This document shows, piece after piece, positions 43,306-53,769 of a stretch of 64,000 bases of DNA (its first letter is position 1; each line of letters begins with the position of its first letter). A program made the translations under genes and the position numbers. The stretch spans positions 53,697-117,696 of the forward strand of contig CAZRXG010000010.1 of NCBI GenBank assembly GCA_964603985.1, given 5' to 3'. This stretch comes from CAZRXG01 sp964603985. GTDB lineage: Bacteria > Chloroflexota > Anaerolineae > Aggregatilineales > UBA3940. The notes under the pieces are model-generated. The model was not told the origin of the DNA. It was given only the letters and a program-made list of their open reading frames with translations, and searched no databases.

Positions 43306-43342
43306 TGATTGTTATCCTCTAGACGGTGGGTGAATGGGTCAT

Positions 43343-44866
43343 TCAGGGCCGGGGGATCACGTTGTTCTCGTCGAGGTGGGCCGCGATCAGCTCCGCCCGC
43401 ACGCGGTTCCCCTCGGCGGTCATGTGGCGGCCCTCCACCCAGTACGCCTCGTCGAGCGGCATGTCTGCTGCGAAGTCGTAGAAGTACGTGCCCATCTCCT
43501 CCGACAGGCGTTTGACGATGGCATTGTGCTCCTCGAAGGCCATCTGGTAGTCCGGGCGGGAGGCGTAATCGCCGAAAGCCGGGTTGTGCGCCCAGGTGAG
43601 CAGCAGCACCTCGACCCCGTTGGCCTGCGCGATGGCGACCATGTTGCGGATGTTGCGCTCGTAGTAGACCGGCGGGTTGGCTTCCAGCGCCTCCTGGGGC
43701 GTCATGCCCAGGCAGTCCTCGTCGGCGCGCGTTCCCGAACAGGGATTGCTGACCACCGCGTCCAGCGAGATCCCCCCCTCTTCGCCCAGCCAGCCAAAGT
43801 TAACCGCCACGAAGCGCCACAGCACGCTGGGAATGCGCGTCCGCCACGAGGTTGCCCGCTCCACCGCCTCCGCGTCCCACACCCTGCGGCGGCCTGAGTT
43901 GTCACCTTTGTATGCATCCGGCGGCACGATGCGGGTATGCACATCGTTAGTGTTCTGGTACACGATCACCAGGTCCGGCTCCAGGTCCAGCACGCGGAAC
44001 TCCAGGTTGACCAGCGTCTCCCACGAGTTGTGCCCACCAACCCCGCCGTTGATCACCTCGACGTTGGTGTAGCCGTACTGCCCGCGCAGGACGTCCTCAA
44101 GCTGGGCGGGATACGCGTCCTGCCAGGTCGGGACGCGCGAGCCGTAGGTCGTCGATCCACCCACCGCGACGATGCGGTATACGCCGTCGGGCTTGGGCAC
44201 CGCGACCTCTTCCCCCCGGAAGCCAAGCGCATTGATCCGGTCGGTCTCGTCCTCCCCGACCCATCCGAGGCGCGGGATGTATCCCTCGTAGTGATGCGGC
44301 TGGTAGCGCGGCAGCGCCGAGGTGTCCAGCGCGGCGGGGTCGTACAACTGGCGCTGCCACTCCTCCTGCGCCAGATTGCGCACCCAGTAGCGCATCGCCC
44401 CCTCGACCAGCCCCAGCGCGATCAGCAGGCTAACGACCGTCATCCAGAGCTCCGGCTTGCGCACCATCGCCGGGATGGCGTCGATCACGGCCACCACCAC
44501 CGCCGCCGTCCCCGCCCAAAACAGACCGCCGAAAGCGGCGTTCCACAGCGGCTTATCGGGCGCGAACGCGTAACCCGGCGCGTAGAGCAGCAGCGCGCCC
44601 GGCAGCCACGCGCCCAGCAAGATCGCCTTGGGCCGCAGCCTGTCGGCCAGCACCAGCCGGGCCAACCAGGGACGAAACGCCAGGATCGCCCCTGCGATTG
44701 CGGCCACCACGCCGAGCGCCATGAAGGCAAAATAGCTGCCGGAGTAGCGCCCCAGCACGGCAACATTCGTGCTACGGTAGCTTGCCAGGCGGACGGCGAA
44801 CCATCCCAGGCCGAAGAGCAGCGCCAGGCGCACCGCCCAGACGCGCACCTGCCCGGGGGTCTTCAT
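43343..44866 (-). CDS. Membrane SGNH-hydrolase-type protein, tandem paralogue 1
   Basis: The 507-residue paralogue of the following gene has the same layout: N-terminal helices to about residue 165, AVGGSTTYGSR, NGGVGGHNSWETLV, VIVYQNTNDVHTR, EANPPVYYERNIRNM, and VEGRHMTAEGN. The start ATG (44864-44866) has aagga upstream; the longer frame begins in the promoter region of the beta-helix gene. The spacing of 37 nt to paralogue 2 suggests one operon born by tandem duplication. Confidence 0.85.
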   Translation of the reverse strand: MKTPGQVRVWAVRLALLFGLGWFAVRLASYRSTNVAVLGRYSGSYFAFMALGVVAAIAGAILAFRPWLARLVLADRLRPKAILLGAWLPGALLLYAPGYAFAPDKPLWNAAFGGLFWAGTAAVVVAVIDAIPAMVRKPELWMTVVSLLIALGLVEGAMRYWVRNLAQEEWQRQLYDPAALDTSALPRYQPHHYEGYIPRLGWVGEDETDRINALGFRGEEVAVPKPDGVYRIVAVGGSTTYGSRVPTWQDAYPAQLEDVLRGQYGYTNVEVINGGVGGHNSWETLVNLEFRVLDLEPDLVIVYQNTNDVHTRIVPPDAYKGDNSGRRRVWDAEAVERATSWRTRIPSVLWRFVAVNFGWLGEEGGISLDAVVSNPCSGTRADEDCLGMTPQEALEANPPVYYERNIRNMVAIAQANGVEVLLLTWAHNPAFGDYASRPDYQMAFEEHNAIVKRLSEEMGTYFYDFAADMPLDEAYWVEGRHMTAEGNRVRAELIAAHLDENNVIPRP

Positions 44867-44912
44867 GGCCGGTCGTCCTTCGTTTGGTGGGGTGGGATGT
44901 CCGTTCAGCGTA

Positions 44913-46235
44913 TTACTCCATCTCGACAGCGCCAATATCGCACGCCTGCCCCTGCGGGCGCGCTGCACCGCGCTGATCCTCGGTTGTGGCACATTCTTCG
45001 GCTGGGATGGCATCTAACGCCGGGCTGTCCGGCAGCAGCGGAAAGAACAGCCCGCCGAACTCACCCAGCCCGTGACGAGAGGTTATGATGTCGGTCGGGG
45101 CAAGCTCCTGCTGATTGCCGTACTGGCCTATCAGGTTATAGCCCAGCGAAACAAGCGACCCGCCCACGTCAGCCCAGCCCAACTCGTCAATCGGATCGGC
45201 GTGTATGTCCGCCCCAGAGTCGGCGCTGTTGCCAGATACAATGCTCTGTTTCAATTCCAGCGTGCTGTAGGGGATGGCCAGACCACCACCGTATCGAGCC
45301 GTGTTCCCGGAGATCGTGTTGTTGACGAGCGTCAGCGTCATATCAATGACAAAGATCCCCCCGCCGTATTTGGATGAGTTGTTGTTGAAAGTGCTGTTAG
45401 TAACGGAGGCGTCCCCCTGATCGTGGTACAGTCCCCCGCCCCATCCGCCTGTATTGTTGGAAAACACGCTGGACGTTATTTCCACCGTCGAGTCGTAAGC
45501 TAATATGCAGCCACCGAGCCGCCCGGCTGAGTTGCCGGTGAAAACGCTGTTGGCAATCGTCAATGAGTCGACGACCTCCACACATCCGGCATCGAAGGCT
45601 TCATTACCGGAAAAGGTGCTGTCAATAATTGCGATGTGCCTGGCCGAGGCCCCTCCACCACACCGGGCTGAATTTTCGGAGAAGGTGCAGTTAGTAATCG
45701 TTACCACACCTTTCTTCGAAAACACCCCTCCCCCTCCAAAAAACCCGGCGGCCTCATTGCCCGACAGGGTGCAGTCGGTCAGCGTTATATCGCCATCTTC
45801 CGTATGAACGCCACCGCCCGTTTCGGAGGTGTTGCCATTCTGCAAGGTGATGTTTTCTAGCGTCACGCTCGTACTGCCAGAAGCATAAAGCAGACGATAG
45901 GCATGATCGCCGTCGAGGATCGCGCCATTACCGTTGATCGTGATATCGGATGTGATGACGGGTAAGTCGGCGGTCAACGTATACGTGCACCCCTGGGCCA
46001 GGTCGATCATCCCGCCAACACCGAGCGCATGGCGCAGCGCCTCTTCACTACAGGCAATCGGGCCGGGTGGTAATGTCGCCGGTATGGCCGTCGGGGCAGT
46101 AGATACGGGGGGCAATGTCGGCGTGGCCGGGGAAGCAGCGGGTTCGGGCGGCGATGCCGGTACAGCCACGCAGGCAGCAAACGCCAGCGCGAGGCTGATG
46201 GTGGCAAGCAGTTTGAGCGTACAACGACTCCTCAT
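44913..46235 (-). CDS. Beta-helix lipoprotein of the polymorphic-outer-membrane-protein type
   Basis: The 440-residue protein has a lipoprotein signal ending in LAFAAC and a Pro/Thr-rich stem. A right-handed parallel beta-helix follows, built from repeats such as TLTDCTLSGNEAAG, TITNCTFSENSARCGGG and SVTNSTFNNNSSKYGGG. The C-terminus has SPALDAIP and RGAARPQGQACDIGAVEM, a choice-of-anchor-like ending common in such surface proteins. It is probably a secreted adhesin or glycan-binding protein. The region is lower in GC than its neighbours. It lies 46 nt upstream of SGNH paralogue 1. Confidence 0.85.
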   Translation of the reverse strand: MRSRCTLKLLATISLALAFAACVAVPASPPEPAASPATPTLPPVSTAPTAIPATLPPGPIACSEEALRHALGVGGMIDLAQGCTYTLTADLPVITSDITINGNGAILDGDHAYRLLYASGSTSVTLENITLQNGNTSETGGGVHTEDGDITLTDCTLSGNEAAGFFGGGGVFSKKGVVTITNCTFSENSARCGGGASARHIAIIDSTFSGNEAFDAGCVEVVDSLTIANSVFTGNSAGRLGGCILAYDSTVEITSSVFSNNTGGWGGGLYHDQGDASVTNSTFNNNSSKYGGGIFVIDMTLTLVNNTISGNTARYGGGLAIPYSTLELKQSIVSGNSADSGADIHADPIDELGWADVGGSLVSLGYNLIGQYGNQQELAPTDIITSRHGLGEFGGLFFPLLPDSPALDAIPAEECATTEDQRGAARPQGQACDIGAVEME

Positions 46236-46356
46236 AATCTCTTCATCTCTCGCCTTGTCAGGGAGCTGTATAGCATCCAACCACCCAGGCGAAGTGATAC
46301 CGGTTTAGTGGTGCTATCAGGCAGAGGAGGTATGGTTAGGAGAATGTGACGCCGGG

Positions 46357-47799
<1,443 letters not shown>

Positions 47800-47868
47800 C
47801 GCTTGCACTTTCGTCTTGATTCGGTGGGTATCAGCGCGCGATTATACCACAGCCCCCCGGTCGATGGG

Positions 47869-48810
47869 TCAACCCAACAGCCCGTCGAACGCCCGGTCAC
47901 CGGGCCGCCCCACGCAGAACTCCACCCACCGCGACGGGTTGTCCGCGTCGTACCGCTCCGCGACGTTCGACTCAAGCAGCATGGTGTACGCTCCAGCCAG
48001 CGTGGCATCGTCGGCGACGGTGTGCGTCTCGATCCGGGTGTGCCAGCCGCTCCCCTGCGCCGTCATCCGGATCGTCCGGTAGCTGCACGGGTAGCCGGAC
48101 AGCGCGGCAGTGACGACGTGCAGCCGTCCATTGTGCCTGCGGATGTGATTGGCGTGGTGGTGCCCGGAGAGCACCAATCTGGCGTCGGGGTATTGGTCGA
48201 GCAGCCCCTCGACCTGCGCGCCGTTATCGCAGATGAAGTTCGACCACCAGGGCTTTTCGTTGCGCGGGATGAGGTTGCGCAGCGGGTGATGCACCCCAAC
48301 GATCACCAGGTCACCACGATGCGTCTCAAGCTCGCCTTTGAGCCACGCAAACTGCGCCTCATCGATCACGCCGCCCCAATCGTCGCCCATGCGCGAGTCC
48401 AGCCCGATCAGCCGCACACCCGGCCTGACCGCCCGGCTCCAGTGCGCTTTTTGCGCGTCAGGCTCCGGGTCGGCCATGCGCGGGTCGATCAACTCCACCG
48501 CCTCGCGCGGCGTGTAGGCGTCGGGGTGATTGGGATCATAGAAGCCGTCATGATTGCCGGGGACGAAGTGCCAGGGTTTGTGCAGCACGGCGATTGCGTC
48601 CCTGAAGCGTTCCACTTCCACCGGCGTCGACCGGTCAAGCACGTCACCCGTGATCAGCACAAAATCCAGGTCGTCCACCGCATTGAGGCGCTCACAGCAC
48701 GCCGCCAGCAGACGCGGTGCCTGCCCGCCCAGTGCTCCCCAGCTATCGCCTTGATCCGAGATGTGTATGTCCGTGACGTGTGCGAAGTGAACAGAAGGGG
48801 TGGTGTTCAA
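47869..48810 (-). CDS. Calcineurin-like metallophosphoesterase
   Basis: This 313-residue cytoplasmic protein has the metal-ligand series HVTDIHIS, ITGDVLDR, VPGNHDGFY, VGVHHPL and LSGHHHANHI. This is the layout of class III cyclic-nucleotide phosphodiesterase (CpdA/Icc-like) and related phosphatases. The substrate is not deducible. It begins 9 nt after the response-regulator gene on the same strand, so it may be co-expressed and act in the same signalling output. Confidence 0.88.
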   Translation of the reverse strand: MNTTPSVHFAHVTDIHISDQGDSWGALGGQAPRLLAACCERLNAVDDLDFVLITGDVLDRSTPVEVERFRDAIAVLHKPWHFVPGNHDGFYDPNHPDAYTPREAVELIDPRMADPEPDAQKAHWSRAVRPGVRLIGLDSRMGDDWGGVIDEAQFAWLKGELETHRGDLVIVGVHHPLRNLIPRNEKPWWSNFICDNGAQVEGLLDQYPDARLVLSGHHHANHIRRHNGRLHVVTAALSGYPCSYRTIRMTAQGSGWHTRIETHTVADDATLAGAYTMLLESNVAERYDADNPSRWVEFCVGRPGDRAFDGLLG

Positions 48811-48819
48811 TTGTTCTCC

Positions 48820-49509
48820 TTATTCCGCGATGAGTTTGTAGCCGACGCCCCACACCGTCTCGATGCTCACCGCGCTGCCCACCTCGCCCAGTTTGGCGCG
48901 CAGGTGCGCGATGTGCACGTCGACGGTGCGCGTCTGCCCGTAGAAGTCGAAGCCCCACACCAGTTCTAATAGCTGTTCGCGGCTGAGCACCAGCCCCTCG
49001 TGCCCGGCCAGCGTGTGCAGCAGGTCGAACTCCTTGGCCCGCAGCTCGATCCGCTGCCCAGCGGCGGTGACTTCGCGCCGCGCCGGGTCAATCCGCACGT
49101 TCCCCACCTCGACCGGCTTCTCCGTCGTCGGCTGGCCGTCCGGCATGGTGCGCCGCAGGATCGCCCGCACCCGCGCGACCAGCTCGCGCGGGTTGAAGGG
49201 CTTGGTCATGTAGTCGTCCGCGCCCAATTCCAGGCCGACGATCTTGTCGATGTCGTCCTCACGGGCGGTCAGCATGATGATCGGCACGTCGGACTGCGCG
49301 CGCGTGCGCTTACACACCTCCCACCCATCGACTTCGGGCAGCATCAGGTCGAGCACGACCAGATCAGGCGCGTCCTGCGCGATGCGCTCCAGCGCCGTCT
49401 GCCCGTCCTCGGCGGCGATGACGGTGAAGCCGTCCTGCTCCAGGTACATCCGTGCCAGTTCGACGATGTTGGCTTCGTCGTCCACGACCAGGATGGTGGC
49501 TTGTGCCAT
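48820..49509 (-). CDS. OmpR/PhoB-type response regulator (orphan)
   Basis: The 229-residue regulator has a receiver domain with the acidic pair DD (10-11), phosphoacceptor Asp54 (LVVLDLMLP) and Lys103 (DYMTKPFNP). A C-terminal winged helix follows (FDLLHTLAGHEGLVLSREQL, TVDVHIAHLRAKLG, TVWGVGYKL). No histidine kinase gene is adjacent. The upstream region carries copy B of the dispersed repeat. It probably heads a two-gene unit with the metallophosphoesterase. Confidence 0.94.
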   Translation of the reverse strand: MAQATILVVDDEANIVELARMYLEQDGFTVIAAEDGQTALERIAQDAPDLVVLDLMLPEVDGWEVCKRTRAQSDVPIIMLTAREDDIDKIVGLELGADDYMTKPFNPRELVARVRAILRRTMPDGQPTTEKPVEVGNVRIDPARREVTAAGQRIELRAKEFDLLHTLAGHEGLVLSREQLLELVWGFDFYGQTRTVDVHIAHLRAKLGEVGSAVSIETVWGVGYKLIAE

Positions 49510-49538
49510 GGCGGAGTCCTTTGTATGAGTCGGGGGTC

Positions 49539-49645
49539 ATGCACCTTGAGTATTCAATCCGGCCACGACGGAAAGGTGGTCTGGCTTCTCTAGATGGGGG
49601 TGGGGGGCAAACCATGATCGGATTGAACGGTTAAAGCTTATTTAC
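49539..49645. repeat. Dispersed repeat, copy B
   Basis: ATGCACCTTGAGTATT (49539-49554) and, 24 nt further on, a 67-nt segment with GGCTTCTCTAGA and GGGGGTGGGGGGC (49579-49645) match copy A at 37730-38025. This compact copy lies just upstream of the response-regulator start and reaches the stop codon of the TPR gene. It may be the intact form of the element. Confidence 0.7.
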
Positions 49646-50988
49646 TCCCCGGCCTTCTCCTCGGTTGCCGTCGGCGGGGGTGTGACCTTCTTCGCCTCTT
49701 CGGGGCACATCTCAAGCCCACCCTGTACCACGTCCTCGATGGACTCGTCGCCCTGTGCCAGACTCCGCGCCTCCACCAGCTTCGGGACCGCGGCCTGGCA
49801 GTCGCCCTCGTTCGCGTAGGAGAGGCCAAGCTGGTAATAAACGGCAGCCGTCTCGATGCCCAGCGCCAGCGCCCGCTCAAGGGCCGGGATCGCCTGCTCA
49901 TAGTTGCCTTGCATGTAGCGGATCGTGCCGATGCGCACCCAGGGGTAGGGGTAATTCGGGTCAATCTCGACCGCCCGCTCGTAGTATTCAAGCGCACTGT
50001 TCGGGTCGCCGACGTAGGCTTCGTACGTGCGCCCGACTTCGAAGGGCAGCAGCACGTTGGCCGGGTCGAGCGTCTCAACCTCGAAGAACTGGTCGATGGC
50101 TTCCTGAAAGCGCCCCACCTCGCGGTAGGCGCGCCCCAGCGCCATGTGCAGGAACGGTAGATTGGGGTGGATCGCGAGCGCCGCCTCGTATTGGGCCGCG
50201 GCCCCGGCGTAATCGACCCACGTCTCCAGAACGTAGCCATAGTCACGGCGCACGTCGATATTGTCCGGGGCCAGCGCCAGCGCGCCCTTGGCGGTCTCCA
50301 GCGCCTGCTCCCAGCGCTTCAGGTCCGCCTGCGCTTCGGCCAGGTACGCCCGGCCTACCGCGTAATCCGGGTCGATCTCCAGCGCCCGTGCGATCTCCGA
50401 CATGGCCCGCTCAGGCTCACCACTCCAGTCCAGCACCTTGCCCATGATGGCGTACCCTTCCGGGCGCTCCGGGTCGGCCAGGATCGCGCCGTTGGCCGCT
50501 TCGAGCGCTTCATCCAGCGTGGCCTGGCGTTGATCCCCGTATTCCATCGCGGATTGGAAAAGCAGCAGCCGTGCGACCTGCACGTGATACTCGACCGTGT
50601 TGGGGGCCAGCAGCGCCGCCTGCCGGTAGAACTCTATCGCCTCGACCAACTGCCCGTCCTGGTAAGCCTGATCGCCCTGTGTGGCGAACTCATCCGCTCC
50701 CACCTCCGGCGAAGGCGTCGCCTTGGCGGCGGGTCTGATGGTGCCGCGACCGCTGCCCTCCCTTTCACGGGCCTCACCCAACTGGCTCAGTTGGCCCACC
50801 TGGGCCATCACCTCGTTCCGCACCATGTCCCGGTTGAGGTACACCCACACCCCGGCGGCGATCAGCACCAGGTAAAAGATCACCCGGAAGGGGTCGTCGC
50901 GCGGCCCCTGCTGCCGTCCGGGCGGTTTATAGTCAGCATAACTGCGGCGGCGACGGCTTCGCCGTCCGCCGCCGATAGGGATTCCCAA
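49642..50988 (-). CDS. Membrane-anchored TPR protein
   Basis: This 448-residue protein has an Arg-rich N-terminus, one transmembrane helix (about 35-50) and then about nine tetratricopeptide repeats (e.g. EGYAIMGKVLDWSGEPERAM, WVRIGTIRYMQGNYEQAIP). It is a protein-protein scaffold facing outside or inside the membrane. A TTG start at 50986-50988 is preceded by aggag; the first codons form a strong hairpin (GACGGC-TTC-GCCGTC, within 50946-50973). It resembles the next TPR gene upstream in size and layout, 22 nt away, so the two are an operon of paralogues. Confidence 0.85.
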   Translation of the reverse strand: MGIPIGGGRRSRRRRSYADYKPPGRQQGPRDDPFRVIFYLVLIAAGVWVYLNRDMVRNEVMAQVGQLSQLGEAREREGSGRGTIRPAAKATPSPEVGADEFATQGDQAYQDGQLVEAIEFYRQAALLAPNTVEYHVQVARLLLFQSAMEYGDQRQATLDEALEAANGAILADPERPEGYAIMGKVLDWSGEPERAMSEIARALEIDPDYAVGRAYLAEAQADLKRWEQALETAKGALALAPDNIDVRRDYGYVLETWVDYAGAAAQYEAALAIHPNLPFLHMALGRAYREVGRFQEAIDQFFEVETLDPANVLLPFEVGRTYEAYVGDPNSALEYYERAVEIDPNYPYPWVRIGTIRYMQGNYEQAIPALERALALGIETAAVYYQLGLSYANEGDCQAAVPKLVEARSLAQGDESIEDVVQGGLEMCPEEAKKVTPPPTATEEKAGE

Positions 50989-51010
50989 AGTAAGTTTCTC
51001 CTACCGGGGG

Positions 51011-52381
51011 CTACTCCTCCGATTCGCCTTCCTCTTCGTCACCACTCTCCGGCAACTCAAGCAGCACCGCCGGCTCCTCGTAACCTTCAGGGAAGCCGTT
51101 CACGAACCCGGCCCCTTTGTAAGTATATGGCTCCCCGGCGTAATCCCGGCACAGCACGAACACCTTGAGGATGTTGTCCAGCGCCACCGCGTCGTCCAGC
51201 CGCCGCGACTTGTAGAGGTTGAACGCTTCGACGGCCCGGTCGATGGCTCCGGTGCGCCACTCGTCATCCGGGTCGTCACGGCAGATGTCCAGGTAATAAT
51301 AGGCGGCTGCCGTGACGTAGTACGCCTCCAGCGGGACTTCCTGGCCGTTCTCGGTGCCCCAGTCGATGGCCTGCTCGAAGGTCGTGATGGCGTCCTCGTA
51401 ATTGCGCCGGGTGAAGTACACCATTGACAGGCGGGATAACGCTCTCAGGTAATAGTAATCTTTCTCCCGCTCTTCGTACAACGCGATGGCCGTCGAAAAC
51501 GACTCCTGTGCCGCCGCGTCGTCCCGGATCTCGAAGTACGTCCTGCCCAGCTCGATGTACGGCAGCGGGTCGTCGGGGATGCGCAGGATGATCTGCGAGT
51601 AAGTCTCGACCGCCTGGTCGGTCTGTCCCGCCCCCCGGTAGTTGCGTGCCAGCCCGTACCACAGGTCGAGCAGGTTCTGGTGCATATGCAGCGCCTGGAG
51701 GTACTGCTGGATGGCCCCTTCGTAGTCGCCGTAGAATTCCAGCAGGTACGCGTAGTTGCGGCGAACGTCCACGTCGTACGGGTCGAGCCGCAGCGCCATC
51801 TCGAGCTGCTCGCGGGCCTGCCTGTACCGCCCCAGGTCGGTGTACGCCTCGCCCAGGTAAGCGTGAGCCAACGCGTAGTCCGCGTCGATCTCGATGGCCT
51901 GCAAGGCCGCAAACACCGCCTGATCGTAGTCGCCCATCCAATCCAGCGCGCGTGCCTGGGCCGTGTATCCGCGCGGGTCTTCCGGCGCACGCCGGACGAT
52001 CTCATCGGCGATCTCAAGCGCCTGCTGGAGGTTCTCCGGGTCCTGGGTCAGGGTCAGCATACGCGACTGATCGAACAGCAGGTCGAGGTCGTCAGGATCG
52101 ACCTCGGCGGCCAGCCGGTAGTACTCGGCGGCGTCCTCTAACTCGCCTTCAAGGTAAAACGCGTCCGCTATCTGCACCAGCTCGTCCGGCGACAGGGTCG
52201 GCTCCGGGGGTGGCCCGATCATAGCCAGCACCTTCGGCTGGAGCGTGTCCATCTTCAGCAGGACAACCAACACGCCCAGCAGGGCCAGCAGGTAGAGGAT
52301 GATCGGCCAGATCGGGCGGCGCTTCTTGCGCTTCCCAAACGTCAGATTGCCCTGGCCTAACGGTGTGCGTTTGATGTACAT
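51011..52381 (-). CDS. Membrane-anchored TPR protein (paralogue)
   Basis: This 456-residue protein has a basic N-terminus (GKRKKRRPIWPIILYLLALL) and a single transmembrane helix, then TPR repeats (DYALAHAYLGEAYTDLGRYR, DPLPYIELGRTYFEIRDDAA). The tail is acidic (SGDEEEGESEE). It is likely a scaffold for envelope or signalling proteins. It has its own promoter (52430-52458) and precedes the second TPR gene by 22 nt. A Ser/Thr kinase gene lies just upstream on the same strand, which makes a kinase-scaffold relationship possible but unproven. Confidence 0.85.
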   Translation of the reverse strand: MYIKRTPLGQGNLTFGKRKKRRPIWPIILYLLALLGVLVVLLKMDTLQPKVLAMIGPPPEPTLSPDELVQIADAFYLEGELEDAAEYYRLAAEVDPDDLDLLFDQSRMLTLTQDPENLQQALEIADEIVRRAPEDPRGYTAQARALDWMGDYDQAVFAALQAIEIDADYALAHAYLGEAYTDLGRYRQAREQLEMALRLDPYDVDVRRNYAYLLEFYGDYEGAIQQYLQALHMHQNLLDLWYGLARNYRGAGQTDQAVETYSQIILRIPDDPLPYIELGRTYFEIRDDAAAQESFSTAIALYEEREKDYYYLRALSRLSMVYFTRRNYEDAITTFEQAIDWGTENGQEVPLEAYYVTAAAYYYLDICRDDPDDEWRTGAIDRAVEAFNLYKSRRLDDAVALDNILKVFVLCRDYAGEPYTYKGAGFVNGFPEGYEEPAVLLELPESGDEEEGESEE

Positions 52382-52429
52382 GGTCTGCTTCTAAACGTAA
52401 CGTTACCAATCCAACAGTTTTCAGGGTTA

Positions 52430-52458
52430 TTTATACCATTTCGCTCCCGCGATGTCAC
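52430..52458 (-). promoter_or_regulatory. Promoter of the TPR operon
   Basis: Read on the minus strand: -35 GTGACA (52453-52458), 17-nt spacer, -10 TATAAA (52430-52435) preceded by TGG. The expected transcript start is about 40 nt before the ATG at 52381. A palindrome GTAACGTTAC lies in the leader at about 52396-52405. Confidence 0.65.
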
Positions 52459-52540
52459 CGCCGGGCGTGATTTTCCAGGCCGCCGGGCGCTCACAGCCCA
52501 CAATCGTTTGACAATCGGGTATTACGGGTAGACAGACAGG

Positions 52541-53377
52541 CTAAGATAACGCCTGACCTGCGTCCTTGAGCGCCGCCAGCATCTCCGCCATGCTGGCGAA
52601 GCGGTCCCACGAGTCGTGTGAGACGGCCCGCATCACGACCGCTTCCAGCGCCTCCGGCACGTCGGGGTTAGCCTTGCGGATGGACCGCTTCTCAAAGGAG
52701 AAGGGCGGCTCCAGACGCGGGTCGCTGCCGCTCAGCAGATGGTGGAGCATCGCCCCCAGCCCGTAGATGTCAATCGCGGGGAATGCCTCCCCCATGTACT
52801 GCTCCGGCGCGGCGTAGCCGTCCGTGCCCAGTGGGGCGTAGAGCCGGGTGGGCGCGTAGATGACGGCAATGCCGAAGTCAACCAGCCGCACGTGGCCCTG
52901 CCCGTCGATCATCACGTTGGCCGGTTTCAGGTCGCGGAAGATGATCGGCTCCGGCTCGTGCAGATGCAGGTAGTTGAGCGCCTCACACAGCTCGACCCCC
53001 CAGTCGTAGACCTGCCTGACCGGCAGGCGTCCCCTCTGCTCGCCGAGCAACGTGTCCAGGTCCTTCCCCTCGACAAACTCGGTCACCAGGTAGGTGCGGT
53101 CATCTTCCACGAAGCGGTCAAAGGTTTTGGGGATGGCCGGGTGATCGAGCGTGAGCAGCGCCCCGGCGACGCGCTCAAAGTCGTCTATCTGCTCGGAGGC
53201 CAGCGCGTCCTCCGTGTCCTGGACGATGGTCTCCTTGATCGCGCAGCGCCGCGCGGATGCGCTCCCATCGTCGTCGCGTGCCTCATAGAGCGCGCTCATC
53301 CCACCCAGGCTGTGCACGCGCGTGATGGTGTAGCGATTCCGCAGGTTATCGCCGGGTGTCAGGGGATCGTGTCGCAT
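52541..53377 (-). CDS. Serine/threonine protein kinase (single-domain)
   Basis: The 278-residue Hanks-type kinase is without a membrane helix or sensor domain. The Gly-rich loop is weak (HSLGGMSALYEAR). Catalytic Lys48 (CAIKE), the catalytic loop FRDLKPANV (Asp149), VDFGIA (Asp167) and AAPEQYMG are intact, so it should be active. The ATG at 53375-53377 lies inside a longer frame that is mostly repeat sequence. Cognate partners could be the PP2C phosphatase at 29172 and the TPR proteins downstream; this is inference. Confidence 0.92.
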   Translation of the reverse strand: MRHDPLTPGDNLRNRYTITRVHSLGGMSALYEARDDDGSASARRCAIKETIVQDTEDALASEQIDDFERVAGALLTLDHPAIPKTFDRFVEDDRTYLVTEFVEGKDLDTLLGEQRGRLPVRQVYDWGVELCEALNYLHLHEPEPIIFRDLKPANVMIDGQGHVRLVDFGIAVIYAPTRLYAPLGTDGYAAPEQYMGEAFPAIDIYGLGAMLHHLLSGSDPRLEPPFSFEKRSIRKANPDVPEALEAVVMRAVSHDSWDRFASMAEMLAALKDAGQALS

Positions 53378-53477
53378 GATGTCGATACGGTTTCTTCTGC
53401 GCTCAATGCCGCTCGGTTCCGGGGGAGCGTCCTGGATCGAGGAGGTGAGTTGCTTGCTGTCCGCAAATTTGCAGAGC

Positions 53478-53504
53478 AATCTGCGTAATCTGCGAAATCT
53501 GCGG
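53478..53504. repeat. Three 9-bp tandem repeats
   Basis: AATCTGCGT, AATCTGCGA and AATCTGCGG follow each other directly upstream of the kinase gene. They may be a slippage-generated microsatellite; no regulatory role is evident. Confidence 0.75.
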
Positions 53505-53544
53505 ACTGAATCCGGGAAACTCACCCCCAAATCCGAACGCACCC

Positions 53545-53583
53545 CCGTCCTTCGGCCCCGTTCTTCGGCCCCGTTCTTCGGCC
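53545..53583. repeat. Three 13-bp tandem repeats upstream of tRNA-Arg
   Basis: Three copies of CCGTyCTTCGGCC (53545-53557, 53558-53570, 53571-53583), the first with one change, lie about 27 nt before the tRNA -10 box. Copy number could vary between strains. Confidence 0.8.
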
Positions 53584-53606
53584 TTCTGGCGGCCCTTTTT
53601 GCCTCT

Positions 53607-53615
53607 TGCTATAAT
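53607..53615 (+). promoter_or_regulatory. Extended -10 promoter of tRNA-Arg
   Basis: TGC followed by a perfect TATAAT (53610-53615) lies 11 nt before the first tRNA base. A convincing -35 is not seen because the 13-bp repeats occupy that region. Confidence 0.6.
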
Positions 53616-53626
53616 CGCCCTATCGT

Positions 53627-53699
53627 GCCCCAGTAGCTCAACGGATAGAGCGACCGCCTCCTAAGCGGTAGGTTGAAGGTTCGATTCCTTTCTGGGGCA
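53627..53699 (+). tRNA. tRNA-Arg (CCT anticodon)
   Basis: The 73-nt cloverleaf folds by eye. The acceptor arms are GCCCCAG and CTGGGGC with discriminator A, the D stem GCTC/GAGC, the anticodon stem ACCGC/GCGGT with loop CTCCTAA (anticodon CCT, reading AGG), variable AGGTT, and T arm GAAGG-TTCGATT-CCTTT. The 3' CCA is not fully encoded (CCT follows). Its 3' end points at a serine-recombinase remnant, as expected of an integration site. Confidence 0.95.
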
Positions 53700-53769
53700 C
53701 CTGAGGGGTACCTAAAAGGATCTGTGCCGAACCATAACCGCGAAGGAGACACACTTCGCGGGCGCTTTG

